Source of the DNA: Gammaproteobacteria bacterium | Lineage (GTDB): Bacteria > Pseudomonadota > Gammaproteobacteria > Steroidobacterales > Steroidobacteraceae | NCBI GenBank assembly: GCA_030830595.1 | Contig: JAURMS010000050.1 | Span: forward strand, 1 to 11,911 | Length of the DNA: 11,911 nt | Direction: 5' to 3' | Shown: positions 1 through 7,536 of the stretch, in pieces | How the letters are laid out: the number at the start of each line of letters is the position of its first letter | How positions within the stretch are numbered: the stretch's first letter is position 1 | The notes under the pieces: model-generated | The model's input: only the letters and a program-made list of their open reading frames with translations | What the model was told of the DNA's origin: nothing | Database searches by the model: none | Translations under genes and position numbers: made by a program

Positions 1-127
1 CGTCCAGCACCGCCTTGCCATCCGCCGCCGACTCCAGCGCCACCAGGCCCTCCGACAGCGCCGACAGCTGGGTCTCCGCCTCCTCGGCAAACAACTCAAG
101 CAGCGAGGCGTCGATGGGCTCGGTCAT
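1..127 (-). CDS. wspE: WspE-like chemotaxis histidine kinase (CheA type), N-terminal fragment
   Basis: Only the first 42 codons lie in the window; the gene runs off the left edge. The visible protein begins MTEPIDASLLELFAEEAETQ, an acidic amphipathic helix typical of the N-terminal Hpt domain of CheA-family kinases. The phospho-accepting His, normally near residue 45-50, is just outside the window. The start is well supported: a perfect AGGAGG on the minus strand (135-140) lies 7 nt upstream of ATG, and the ATG overlaps the wspD stop as ATGA. In the Wsp pathway WspE is a CheA-REC hybrid that phosphorylates the diguanylate cyclase WspR and the methylesterase WspF. That role, and the receiver domain, are inferred from gene order because the kinase core is not visible. 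Confidence 0.8.
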   Translation of the reverse strand, partial: MTEPIDASLLELFAEEAETQLSALSEGLVALESAADGKAVLD

Positions 128-780
128 CGGCAGACCTCCTTGAGCCCATGGAAGACGAGGGCCTCCTCCAGCAGGCCCACGTCACCGCGGCTGCCGCTGA
201 AGACGAACTCCGTGAAGCCCGCCGCGCCCTCCTCGACCGTCGCCGGCGGCCTGCGGAGCTGGCCGCCGGTAACCCGCCGGATGCCCTCGACCTCGTCGAC
301 CAGGAATGCCCAGGCATCGCCCTCGCGCTCGATGACCAGCATCCGCTCCCAGGCGCGGTCCTGTTTGCCTGCCGGCGGAGCGCTGCCAAGCAGCCGCGCC
401 AGATCCACGCAGGGCAGCACCTCCCCTCGCAGGTTTACCAGGCCGCGCAGGCGCGGATCATCACGGTGCGGCAGTCGCCGGATCGGTAATGGGTCGGCGA
501 CCTCCCTGACCGCGGCAGTCGGCAGGGCCAGCCACTCGCTGCCGAGCCGGAATACCATCAGCGAGCGCAGCGACTCCCGCTCCGTCGCCGAATCCTTGCG
601 CGCGACCCGTTCGCGCCACTCGCCCAGATAGCCCGCCGGAGCGGGCTGCTCAAGCAGGCTGCGGCCGGTGCTGGCGTAGGTCTCGCAGTTCCGGCAATGC
701 ACGTGCTGAACCAGCAGCGGGCAGCTGCGATCCCCCCAGATACCGATCCGATCGAAACAGGGTGCAGCCGTATCAGTCAC
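124..780 (-). CDS. wspD: WspD-like CheW coupling protein with Cys-rich N-terminus
   Basis: A 218-aa adaptor expected to link the membrane receptor to the WspE kinase on the cytoplasmic side. Residues about 70-215 form a CheW domain (hydrophobic strands such as RSLMVFRLGSEWLALPTAAV and the RGLVNLRGEVLPCVDLARLL region). An N-terminal extension of about 65 residues carries C8, C20, H26, H28, C29 and C32, with GDRSCP, HVHCRNC and the YLGEW segment. This layout is what I recall for WspD proteins and separates them from plain CheW. The start is GTG, overlapping the wspC stop as GTGA, so translation is probably coupled. It sits fourth in a five-gene minus-strand run. The family call is strong. The function of the Cys/His cluster is unknown; metal binding or redox sensing is possible but unproven. 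Confidence 0.88.
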   Translation of the reverse strand: MTDTAAPCFDRIGIWGDRSCPLLVQHVHCRNCETYASTGRSLLEQPAPAGYLGEWRERVARKDSATERESLRSLMVFRLGSEWLALPTAAVREVADPLPIRRLPHRDDPRLRGLVNLRGEVLPCVDLARLLGSAPPAGKQDRAWERMLVIEREGDAWAFLVDEVEGIRRVTGGQLRRPPATVEEGAAGFTEFVFSGSRGDVGLLEEALVFHGLKEVCR

Positions 781-1997
781 CGGATGTCCTCCCGATCGCG
801 CAGGCCCTGCCGCATGCGGGCTGCCCGCGCGGTGTCGCCGTCAGCCTCGAGCAGCAGCGAGAGTTGCTCGCGACTGGGGCCGTGCGACGGTTCCAGGTAA
901 AGCGCCCGTTGGTAGGCGCGGCGCGCCTCGGCAGGGTGACCGAGGGCCGAATGCAGCAGGCCGACCAGGTATTCGTGCTCGGCCACGCCCGGCTGCAGGA
1001 CGCGCAGGGATTCGGCCAGCTCCAGCGCCTCACGATAGCGGCCCGCATCTGCCAGGGCTTGCGCCTCGCTCGCTCCGGCCTGCCGCAGGGATGAGGCAAC
1101 GCCAGCAGCACTGCGTGGCCTGACCGGTAATCCGGCCCGACGCAAAGGGCCGCCTGCGGCCCTGACCGGCGCAGGCCGTATGGGGCCCGCAACGCCGGCC
1201 GGTGCCTGACGCAGGAAGGCAAAGCAGGCGCCATCCTTGACCGGCGACAAGGGCAATGACTGCGCCAGCGATGCCTCGGCATGCCCAAGAATCAGCGCGC
1301 CGTCCGGCGTGAGACCCTGAAGGATCTCGGCGAGCAGCCGGCTACGCGTCGGTGCATCGAGGTAGATGAGCAGGTTGCGGCAGAAGATTGCATCGTAGGG
1401 GGCACCACGTGCCACCCTCCCGGCCTCGGCGAGGTTGGCGCACTGGAAACGCACCGCAGACTGGCAAGCTTGGTCCAGCTGAAAACCGCCGTCCGGCAAC
1501 CCGACGAAGTAACGCGATTTCAGCTCATCCGGTAAGGCGCGCAGCGCGCGAGGCGAGTAGCGGGCGGCCCTGGCCAGTCCCAGGCCGCGCAGGCTCAGGT
1601 CCAGGCCGTCGACATGGATGGCAGAGGCCTTGACCCCGATGCGCAATGCAGCGAGCACGATCGAGTAGGCCTCCTCGCCATTGGCGCAAGGCGCACTCAG
1701 CACCCGAAGTGTGCCGCGAGCAGGCCATCCCTGCTCCCGCAGCCATCCGGAGAACCACTCGAAAGGTCGCACGTCCCGCCAGAACCAGCTCTCACGAACC
1801 AGCAGTTCCTCGACCAGCTCCCGCTGCTCGCTCGTATCGTCGCGCAACCTCGACAGGAACGCTTCCGGCTGCAGCTCGAGCGCCTTGCCCCGCCGGCTCA
1901 CGGCTGCTTCCAGCAGGCTGTCGGTGCAGACCTCCGGCGAGAGCCCCGCGACTGAGCACAACCGTCGCGCCTCCACCAGCAGCGCCGCCATGGTCAT
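777..1997 (-). CDS. wspC: WspC-like CheR methyltransferase with C-terminal TPR
   Basis: A 406-aa SAM-dependent methyltransferase predicted to methylate glutamates on the WspA receptor and so set its signalling state. The N-terminal CheR helical domain spans about 1-75 and ends in VRESWFWRD, matching the family ES/T-x-FFR motif. The catalytic Rossmann domain spans about 95-262, with the SAM-binding motif LSAPCANGEEAYSI (100-113) and the FCRNLLIYLD motif (205-214). A Pro/Arg/Ala-rich linker (265-305) leads to a TPR-like segment at about 308-398 (AQALADAGRYREALELAESL, then AGHPAEARRAYQRALYLEP-like repeats). CheR-TPR fusion is characteristic of WspC and FrzF. The ATG overlaps the wspB stop as ATGA. 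A second in-frame ATG two codons later cannot be excluded as the start. All expected methyltransferase motifs are intact. Confidence 0.9.
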   Translation of the reverse strand: MTMAALLVEARRLCSVAGLSPEVCTDSLLEAAVSRRGKALELQPEAFLSRLRDDTSEQRELVEELLVRESWFWRDVRPFEWFSGWLREQGWPARGTLRVLSAPCANGEEAYSIVLAALRIGVKASAIHVDGLDLSLRGLGLARAARYSPRALRALPDELKSRYFVGLPDGGFQLDQACQSAVRFQCANLAEAGRVARGAPYDAIFCRNLLIYLDAPTRSRLLAEILQGLTPDGALILGHAEASLAQSLPLSPVKDGACFAFLRQAPAGVAGPIRPAPVRAAGGPLRRAGLPVRPRSAAGVASSLRQAGASEAQALADAGRYREALELAESLRVLQPGVAEHEYLVGLLHSALGHPAEARRAYQRALYLEPSHGPSREQLSLLLEADGDTARAARMRQGLRDREDIR

Positions 1998-2449
1998 GAC
2001 CCGCCGCCCGGGAACAGGGCGTCCCGCAATTCTCGGCTGAGCAGCCGATCAAGCTCGACGACCTGCACCAGCCGCTCCCCCTCGCCGACCACCTTGCCCA
2101 GGTAGGGCGCATCGGGCGTGGCGATGCCCGGATCGACGAGTGCCTCGGCCGCCACTTCTCGGGCGTCGGTGGCTTCCTCGACCAAGAGCCCAATGCGCGA
2201 TCCCGGTGGGCCGGCACGGTAGTTCGCCACCACGATGCGGGTACTGAGCCGCTGGGCCGCAGGTTTGCCAGTCGCCATCAGCGTCAGGTCGATCACGGGG
2301 ATGGTGCGTTCACGGTGTGCCAGCAGTCCGGCACACCCGGCAGGCGCCCCACGCTGCGGCCGGAGGGGCACCGCCGGCAGGACCTCGACCAGCGAGCGGG
2401 CATCCAGCCCGTAACGCTCGGCACCGATCCTGAACAGCACCAGGAGCAT
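1994..2449 (-). CDS. wspB: WspB-like CheW coupling protein
   Basis: A 151-aa single-domain CheW adaptor. The protein begins MLLVLFRIGAERYGLDARSL, the classic first beta strands of CheW. It continues through an LLAHRERTIPVIDLTLMATG region equivalent to the RG-x-hydrophobic-PVIDL motif, then IGLLVEEATDAREV. The role is to couple the WspA receptor to the WspE kinase alongside WspD; having two CheW proteins per operon is normal for Wsp systems. The start lies 8 bp after the wspA stop (TAG). No strong ribosome binding site is visible in that short gap, so coupling to wspA translation is likely. Length is close to the family norm. Assignment as WspB rather than a generic CheW rests on its position between receptor and CheR-TPR genes. 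Confidence 0.87.
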   Translation of the reverse strand: MLLVLFRIGAERYGLDARSLVEVLPAVPLRPQRGAPAGCAGLLAHRERTIPVIDLTLMATGKPAAQRLSTRIVVANYRAGPPGSRIGLLVEEATDAREVAAEALVDPGIATPDAPYLGKVVGEGERLVQVVELDRLLSRELRDALFPGGGS

Positions 2450-2457
2450 GCGTGGCT

Positions 2458-4530
2458 CTAGCGGGTCCTGAAGCGGGCGATTTCCGTCTTCAGGTCCTCC
2501 ACCGCGGCCAGCAACTGCGCGGAGGCGGTCCGGGTGGCCTGCGAGGACTCGCCCGACAGCAGCGCGATGTCGCGCAACTGCAGCATCGCGTCGTTGATCT
2601 GTCCGGCCCCGGCCGCCTGTGCCTCCATGCCGCGATGGGCGGCATCGAAACGCGGCTTGAGCGATTCCACACCCTCGATGACGGTGCCCAACTGGGTACT
2701 GAGGGCAGTGACCTCGCGCACGCCATCACGCACCCTGGCGGTGAAACGGGACATTTCCGCAACGCCGGAGGACACCGATTCCTGGACCTCTCCCACCAGC
2801 CGCCCGATGTCGAGGGTGGCGACCGCGGCCTGGTCGGCCAGCCGCCGGATCTCGCGCGAGACCACGGCGAAGCCCGCTCCATACTCGCCCGCCTTCTCGG
2901 CCTCAATGGCGGCGTTCAGGGAGAGCAGGTTGGTCTGATCCGCGACCTTGGTGATGGTCGTGACCACGGTGCCGATGCTTTCGGCTCGCTGGGCCATGAC
3001 CTCGAGGCGTTCCGCGATGGAACTGGTCGCTGCCAGCAAGCCCTGCATGGTCTCCTGCAGGCTGTCGAGGTCGGTGCGCCCCGCGGCTGCCACCTCCGCA
3101 GTGGTCCCCGAGGAGGCAGACACTTCGCGCATCACGCCCAGCAGTTCCTGAGCCGTCGCGGAGATCTCGCTGGTGGAGGCCGCAATCTCGCTGGTCGAGG
3201 CCCCGATGTCGTTGTTGATCTGCTCCTGCTTGCGCGAGGCGGCGGTGATCTCGTTGGCGGTCGACAGCAGCTGTACCGAGGAGGACTTCAGTCGACCCAG
3301 GAGCCCCCCCAGCGAGTCGACCATGTGTCGCAGCGAGCTGAGCAGCACGCCGGTCTCGTCGCTGCCCTCGGCCTCGACCCGGACGGTCAGGTCTCCACCT
3401 GCCACTTTCTCCGCAGTGCCCGCCGCAGTCTCAACCCGACCCACCAACGCCCGGGTGAACACATAGGCGATGGCGGCTGCGACCATCAGGCCCGCCACGA
3501 TCACCAGCAGCGTTTTCAGGACCTCCGCCCTCACCGGCCCGAGAATTTCGCCCTCGTCGACCGAGACCACCAGTTGCCAGCCCCCGGTCGGCACGGCGGC
3601 CGCGACCACGAAACGGGTCTCTCCGGAGAGAGGATCCTCCATCTCCAGGACACCCTCGGACCACTCGCCACGATAGAGGGGCGCGAGCCATCCTTCATAG
3701 GGCGTGCGCTCGAGAGGCAAGGTCCGCAGGTCCGGCGCGCCGGTCGCCGAGATGATGCGGCCGCGCGTACTGATGAGCAGGAATTCGGAGCTCTGGTGGG
3801 TGCGCTGACCACGCAGGAAGTCGTCGATGTCGGTCAGCGCCCTATCAACACCCGCAAGACCGCGAAAGCGCCCGTCGATGATGATCGGGGCGGTCTGCTC
3901 CACGATCAGCTTGCCCTCGTACACATACGGCTCGGTGATCATCAGCGGCACGGCGCCGGCCACGGGGGCCCTGCCGTCGTAGAGTTGGCTGATGCCATTC
4001 TCCAGACTGATGCCGGTTCCTTCCGCCTCGCCGGAGACGCGATTACGCAATCCGCGGTAGTAGTAGCTGATGTCCATATCGACCAGCGGCGTGAGGGCCA
4101 GCGCGCCGCCCGCTGAATCGTCCCGGAACCAGTAGGGCAGGAAACGTCCGGTGTCGTCGAGCGCGCGCCCGTCAAGCCCTGCAATCGTAGAGCGGTCGCG
4201 TCCATCGGCGTCGGGCTCGTAGCCAAAGTAAGCGCCGGTGAACTCCGGGTTGGCTTCCAGCACGGCACGTGCGTAGGCCACCGAATCCGCCCTGCGCCCG
4301 AACAGGCCGTTTTGCTGGGCCAGCGCCATGGTGGCCGCGGTCTGGACGGTCCGGTGGTTCTCCTCCTCCAGGCTCTGCGCAATCGCCTCGGCTTCGGCCC
4401 GGATGGAGTCCTTGGCCAGGTCCAGTTGGGTGGAAAACAGCCGCTGCAGGAGCAGGACAGCCACCACGGCAACCAGCACAAGAAGCGGCAGGCCGCTGGC
4501 CAGAAGGATTTTCGCCCTCAGTTTCATCAT
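2458..4530 (-). CDS. wspA: WspA-like methyl-accepting chemotaxis protein with dCache-type sensor domain
   Basis: A 690-aa inner-membrane receptor and the first gene of the operon. In order: a transmembrane helix at about 8-30; a periplasmic region at about 31-338 that looks like a double Cache domain (YFGYEP at 101-106, ITEPYVYEGKLIVEQTAPII at 198-217, GLAGVDRAL at 224-232); a second transmembrane helix at about 340-361; a HAMP linker at about 360-412; and the MA signalling domain to the C-terminus. The hairpin tip is AIEAEKAGEYGAGFAVVSRE (541-560) followed by IRRLADQAAVATLDI, which matches the WspA-type tip rather than flagellar MCPs. There is no C-terminal CheR-tethering pentapeptide. Tandem ATGs occur at 4530 and 4527; the G-rich stretch just upstream fits the second slightly better. 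As I recall, Pseudomonas WspA is about 540 aa with a smaller helical-bundle sensor, so the larger Cache sensor suggests a different stimulus. Confidence 0.88.
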   Translation of the reverse strand: MMKLRAKILLASGLPLLVLVAVVAVLLLQRLFSTQLDLAKDSIRAEAEAIAQSLEEENHRTVQTAATMALAQQNGLFGRRADSVAYARAVLEANPEFTGAYFGYEPDADGRDRSTIAGLDGRALDDTGRFLPYWFRDDSAGGALALTPLVDMDISYYYRGLRNRVSGEAEGTGISLENGISQLYDGRAPVAGAVPLMITEPYVYEGKLIVEQTAPIIIDGRFRGLAGVDRALTDIDDFLRGQRTHQSSEFLLISTRGRIISATGAPDLRTLPLERTPYEGWLAPLYRGEWSEGVLEMEDPLSGETRFVVAAAVPTGGWQLVVSVDEGEILGPVRAEVLKTLLVIVAGLMVAAAIAYVFTRALVGRVETAAGTAEKVAGGDLTVRVEAEGSDETGVLLSSLRHMVDSLGGLLGRLKSSSVQLLSTANEITAASRKQEQINNDIGASTSEIAASTSEISATAQELLGVMREVSASSGTTAEVAAAGRTDLDSLQETMQGLLAATSSIAERLEVMAQRAESIGTVVTTITKVADQTNLLSLNAAIEAEKAGEYGAGFAVVSREIRRLADQAAVATLDIGRLVGEVQESVSSGVAEMSRFTARVRDGVREVTALSTQLGTVIEGVESLKPRFDAAHRGMEAQAAGAGQINDAMLQLRDIALLSGESSQATRTASAQLLAAVEDLKTEIARFRTR

Positions 4531-4630
4531 TCACCCCCGAAGCCGCCGGCGCGAAGGCAGCTTATATAGCGGGAAGTATAGGCTTCAGCAGACACTTTGG
4601 GCAGCGCGCTGTAGGGGCTATCATCGAGGC
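4531..4630. promoter_or_regulatory. Divergent intergenic region between wspA and the Rieske oxygenase gene
   Basis: A 100-bp gap between two divergent genes, with an AT-rich island at 4561-4580 in otherwise GC-rich DNA. On the minus strand it holds CTATACT (4575-4581), an exact match to the sigma-S-preferred -10 box; it would place a wspA transcript start near 4568 with a leader of about 38 nt. No good -35 hexamer is present at 16-19 bp spacing, which sigma-S promoters tolerate. On the plus strand TATATA (4563-4568) and TATAGG (4577-4582) are possible -10 elements for the oxygenase gene, but neither has a convincing -35. Promoter assignments are inference from motifs. Confidence 0.45.
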
Positions 4631-5779
4631 ATGAACAGCAATGACCCCCACGCGCGAGCCCAACTCGCCCAGCGGGCCTGGCAGCATTTCCGGGCGGGCA
4701 CCACCGATCTGGCGTCGGCCACGCTGGAGGTTCCACTCGCAGCCTACACGGACGCTGATCGCTACGCCCACGAGGTGAGCAGGGTCTTCCTGCAGCGCCC
4801 CCTGCCCTGGGCACTCGGCCTCGAGCTGCCCCGACCGGGCGACTACCTCGCGCGGGAATACCTCGGCCGACCCGTGCTGCTGACCCGCCAGCCGGACGGC
4901 AGCGTGCAGGCCTTCCTGAATGTCTGTCGTCACCGCGGTGCCGTGCTCTGTCCCTCAGGACGCGGACACCAGTCGCGTTTCACCTGCCCCTACCATGCCT
5001 GGACCTATGACGCCGCCGGGCGCCTGGTGGGCGTTTACGGCTCAGCCTCCTTCGGCGATTTCGATCGTGACCAGCGGGGCCTGACCCGACTGCCCTGTGT
5101 GGAGCGTGCCGGACTCGTCTGGGTGGTCCTGACTCCGGGGCTAGAGCTCGACATTGATGGCTGGTTGGGCGGCATGGGCCCTTTGCTGGAGTCACTGAAC
5201 CTGGGCGCGCTGCACCTGTTCGAGCAGCGGGAACTCGCCGGCTCGGGCTGGAAGGCCACGCTCGACGGCTACCTGGAGATCTATCACCACAACTCCGTGC
5301 ATCAGGGGACGGTGGGGCCACACACCGTCGGCAACCTCCTGGTCCACGACACCTTCGGTCCGCACCAGCGCCTGACCATCGCCAGGCCCACGCTCGACGA
5401 GGTCAGCGACCCCGCACAGCTGGCAGCGGACCCAGACCGTTACGTGCGGCTGGTTCACTCGGTGTTTCCCAACCTCTCCATCTCGGGGATCGTGGGCGGA
5501 CTGCTGCTGGTCGGGCAGGTCTTTCCGGGACCCACCCCGGACCGGACGGTGACGCTGCAGAGCATTCTCTGCCCGTCACCCCCGCAGGAGGACGCTGAGC
5601 TGGAGGCGGTACGGCAGTTCAGTGCCATGACGCTGCAGGCGGTTCGCGACGAGGACTACGCCATCGTGGGAAGGGTACAGGCGGCCCTGCACTCGGGGGC
5701 CAACCAGACTTTCCTGATCGGGCGCAACGAGCCTGCCATCCAGCATTACCACCGGTGGGTGAGCGAACTGTCGGCCTGA
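4631..5779 (+). CDS. Rieske non-haem iron aromatic ring-hydroxylating oxygenase, alpha subunit
   Basis: A 382-aa oxygenase catalytic subunit predicted to hydroxylate or demethylate an aromatic or cyclic substrate in the cytoplasm using O2 and electrons from a separate reductase. The Rieske [2Fe-2S] site is complete: C99-R-H101, 17 residues, then C119-P-Y-H122. The mononuclear iron site is visible as E216-x2-H219-x4-H224, with D342 in VRDEDYAIVGRVQ as the likely third ligand; D212 or E216 would be the bridging acid. Length is slightly short of the usual 400-450. The start was set at ATG 4631 because the open frame upstream overlaps wspA antisense and the N-terminus MNSNDPHARAQLAQRAWQHF fits the family; the ribosome binding site is weak. 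No beta subunit, ferredoxin or reductase is present, so it may be a homotrimer using a distant partner. It abuts the convergent VOC gene. Substrate unknown. Confidence 0.88.
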   Translation: MNSNDPHARAQLAQRAWQHFRAGTTDLASATLEVPLAAYTDADRYAHEVSRVFLQRPLPWALGLELPRPGDYLAREYLGRPVLLTRQPDGSVQAFLNVCRHRGAVLCPSGRGHQSRFTCPYHAWTYDAAGRLVGVYGSASFGDFDRDQRGLTRLPCVERAGLVWVVLTPGLELDIDGWLGGMGPLLESLNLGALHLFEQRELAGSGWKATLDGYLEIYHHNSVHQGTVGPHTVGNLLVHDTFGPHQRLTIARPTLDEVSDPAQLAADPDRYVRLVHSVFPNLSISGIVGGLLLVGQVFPGPTPDRTVTLQSILCPSPPQEDAELEAVRQFSAMTLQAVRDEDYAIVGRVQAALHSGANQTFLIGRNEPAIQHYHRWVSELSA

Positions 5780-6307
5780 TCAAGCGGCTGGATCGACCTC
5801 GATCACCAGCTGACGACCATCCCATGCAGCGGCAAGTTGTTCGACCTCACGGTACAGGGCGTTGAGGCCCTCACTCGGCCAGTACACTTCAACCATGTGA
5901 CCGAATAGGGGGCGGGTATCGACATAGGCCGCTCCGCGCCCCGATGCCGTCCTCAACTCAGTGACCACGTCGAAGCCCGCGCGCGCGTAAGCAGCCAGCT
6001 GTGCGTCATAGTCATCTGGAATCATGGCCACATGGTGGAAGCCCGACTGGCCCCGTCCGAACATCTCGCGAAACGCCGATGGCGTGTCGTCGTGCTGGGT
6101 GACGAGCTCGACCATGATCGGCCCTGCCTGCACGTAGGCCGCTGAGATGTCCAGGGTGGAGCGCGTGCCCCGGTAGGTCACTTCCGGCAGCTGGATGTGG
6201 CGACGCACCAGGAAAGGCCCGATGCCCCACAGCGCATGCCAGCGTCCTATGGCCGCATCGAGGTCGCTGACGTAGTAGGCGTTCTGGATGGTCCGGTGGT
6301 TGCGCAC
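5780..6307 (-). CDS. VOC-superfamily (glyoxalase-fold) metalloprotein
   Basis: A 175-aa protein of the vicinal-oxygen-chelate superfamily, whose members include glyoxalase I, methylmalonyl-CoA epimerase and extradiol dioxygenases. Two beta-alpha-beta-beta-beta modules are visible: residues about 5-72 (TIQNAYYVSDLDAAIGRW, then PIMVELVTQ) and about 88-145 (SGFHHVAMIPDDYDAQLAAY, then GHMVEVYWP). Likely metal ligands are Q8, E67, H92 and E140. Gln in the first position differs from the usual His but occurs in the fold. The start is GTG with GAGGAG 7 nt upstream, inside the end of the transporter gene. It is last in the marR-MFS-VOC operon, 11 bp after the transporter stop, which suggests a role in the same pathway (isomerase, lyase or dioxygenase). 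The reaction cannot be assigned. Confidence 0.8.
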   Translation of the reverse strand: MRNHRTIQNAYYVSDLDAAIGRWHALWGIGPFLVRRHIQLPEVTYRGTRSTLDISAAYVQAGPIMVELVTQHDDTPSAFREMFGRGQSGFHHVAMIPDDYDAQLAAYARAGFDVVTELRTASGRGAAYVDTRPLFGHMVEVYWPSEGLNALYREVEQLAAAWDGRQLVIEVDPAA

Positions 6308-6318
6308 GCTGAAGCTCC

Positions 6319-7536
6319 TCAGCCCGCTGCAGCGGGTGGTCGCGGATAACGCCCCAAGGCGGGCAGGATGGCGGCCGCCACCACGAACAGGCCGGCCGCC
6401 ATGAAGAAACCGATGCGATAGCTGCCGGTCTGGTCATAGACCATGGAGAACAGGAACGGGGCGCTGCCGCCAGCCACAGCCAGGATGGCGTAGAGCACGG
6501 CGTAGATCCGCGCGTAGTGGCGGATGCCGAAGTAGCGGGCGGCAAAGAAAGACATGAGATCGAGCTCGGCACCGGCAGCAAAGCCGATCAGTACCGCCGC
6601 CGCCAGCACCCACGCAAAGGCGGGTGAGCCGGTCAGCACCAAGGCGCCGACGGCCGGCAGCGACAGCGCCACCAGGGCGACGGCCGGGGCCCAGAAACGA
6701 TCGACGAGGTGACCCACCGCCACGCGGCCGACCATGATGGCGATCCCATAAGCGCCCTGCGCAGTGGCCGCCTGGGCGGCCGTGAAGCCCTGGTCGGTCA
6801 GGGCCGCAATCAGGTTGGGGCTGATGCCGGAGACCGCTAGGTAGACCAGCATGATGGAGAGACAGAGGATCCAGAACCGATAGCCCCTTGCCGCCTCCCC
6901 GAGCGTGAGGCCCCAGCCCTGCGGATCCGTTGAGGTGCTGCCTGCTGCCGCGGCCATGCGCTGCGGGCGGAAGCCATAAAATGCCACCGGCCCGGCCAGC
7001 AGCAGGGGCAGCAAGCCGATGCCGACATAGGCGACTCGCCAACCGAAGCTTTCCACCAGCCAGACGGTGTAGGCCGGTATCAGCGTCGCACAGATGCCGG
7101 TGCCAGACAGCGTCAGCCCGAGCGCAAGGCCACGCTGCCGGTCAAAGGCCGCGGCGATCGCCCGGGTCCAGGTGACCGGGGTCGTGCCCGCCCCCAGCAG
7201 AGCCATCGCCCCGTAGGCGAGGTAGAACATCCACAGCTCACCATTCATGCCGGCGGCGATAAAAAATCCAACCGCCAGCCCTGCGAGCCCCGGCAGGACC
7301 AGGACTCTGGGTCCGTAGCGGTCACACAGCGCGCCCACCACCGGCGCGGTGAGGGCCCCCAGGCCCGAGCTGAACAGGATGGCAGTGGTCACGTCCGCTC
7401 TCGCCCAGCCGAATTCGGCGCTGAGCGGCTTGATCAGCGCGCCGATGGTATAGAAAGGCAGCACGATTGAGCTGCAGGCCACGCCCACACAGGCAGAGAG
7501 CACCAGCATCCAGTCGCGGCGCAGTTCACTTACCAA
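6319..7536 (-). CDS. MFS transporter, monocarboxylate/OFA-like
   Basis: A 405-aa major facilitator with about twelve hydrophobic segments in two halves joined by a polar loop at about 190-218. The motif-A signature GALCDRYGPR (68-77) follows TM2 and has a degenerate counterpart GHLVDRFWAP (275-284) in the second half. RGLALGLTLSGTG (135-147) and the AARYFGIRHYARIY stretch (332-345) resemble the oxalate/formate and monocarboxylate transporter branch, so a carboxylated substrate is plausible but not shown. The start is TTG, inside the last codons of marR (11-bp overlap), preceded on the minus strand by AAGGTG 7 nt upstream; the next ATG is at codon 10. Its place between marR and the VOC gene suggests uptake, or less likely export, of the cluster's substrate in the inner membrane. 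Confidence 0.87.
   Translation of the reverse strand: MVSELRRDWMLVLSACVGVACSSIVLPFYTIGALIKPLSAEFGWARADVTTAILFSSGLGALTAPVVGALCDRYGPRVLVLPGLAGLAVGFFIAAGMNGELWMFYLAYGAMALLGAGTTPVTWTRAIAAAFDRQRGLALGLTLSGTGICATLIPAYTVWLVESFGWRVAYVGIGLLPLLLAGPVAFYGFRPQRMAAAAGSTSTDPQGWGLTLGEAARGYRFWILCLSIMLVYLAVSGISPNLIAALTDQGFTAAQAATAQGAYGIAIMVGRVAVGHLVDRFWAPAVALVALSLPAVGALVLTGSPAFAWVLAAAVLIGFAAGAELDLMSFFAARYFGIRHYARIYAVLYAILAVAGGSAPFLFSMVYDQTGSYRIGFFMAAGLFVVAAAILPALGRYPRPPAAAG

Noticed and set aside
2452..4116. A 554-codon plus-strand open frame opposite wspA
   Set aside because: It lies entirely antisense to a receptor with a clear domain structure. Its translation is rich in Gly, His, Arg and Gln with no recognisable domain, as expected from GC-rich antisense frames.
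4328..4630. Upstream in-frame extension of the Rieske oxygenase (101 more codons)
   Set aside because: It runs antisense through the start of wspA and across the promoter region, and its translation is low-complexity Ser/Arg. The family N-terminus begins at the ATG at 4631.
5760..5800. Bidirectional terminator between the convergent oxygenase and VOC genes
   Set aside because: I searched for a GC stem with flanking T-runs and found none; the genes have no space between them.
6323..6336. Perfect 14-bp palindrome CCCGCTGCAGCGGG, considered as a terminator or binding site
   Set aside because: It has no loop and no T-run, and lies in the Pro-Ala-rich 3' codons of the transporter gene, where repeated GCG/GCC-type codons easily produce such symmetry.
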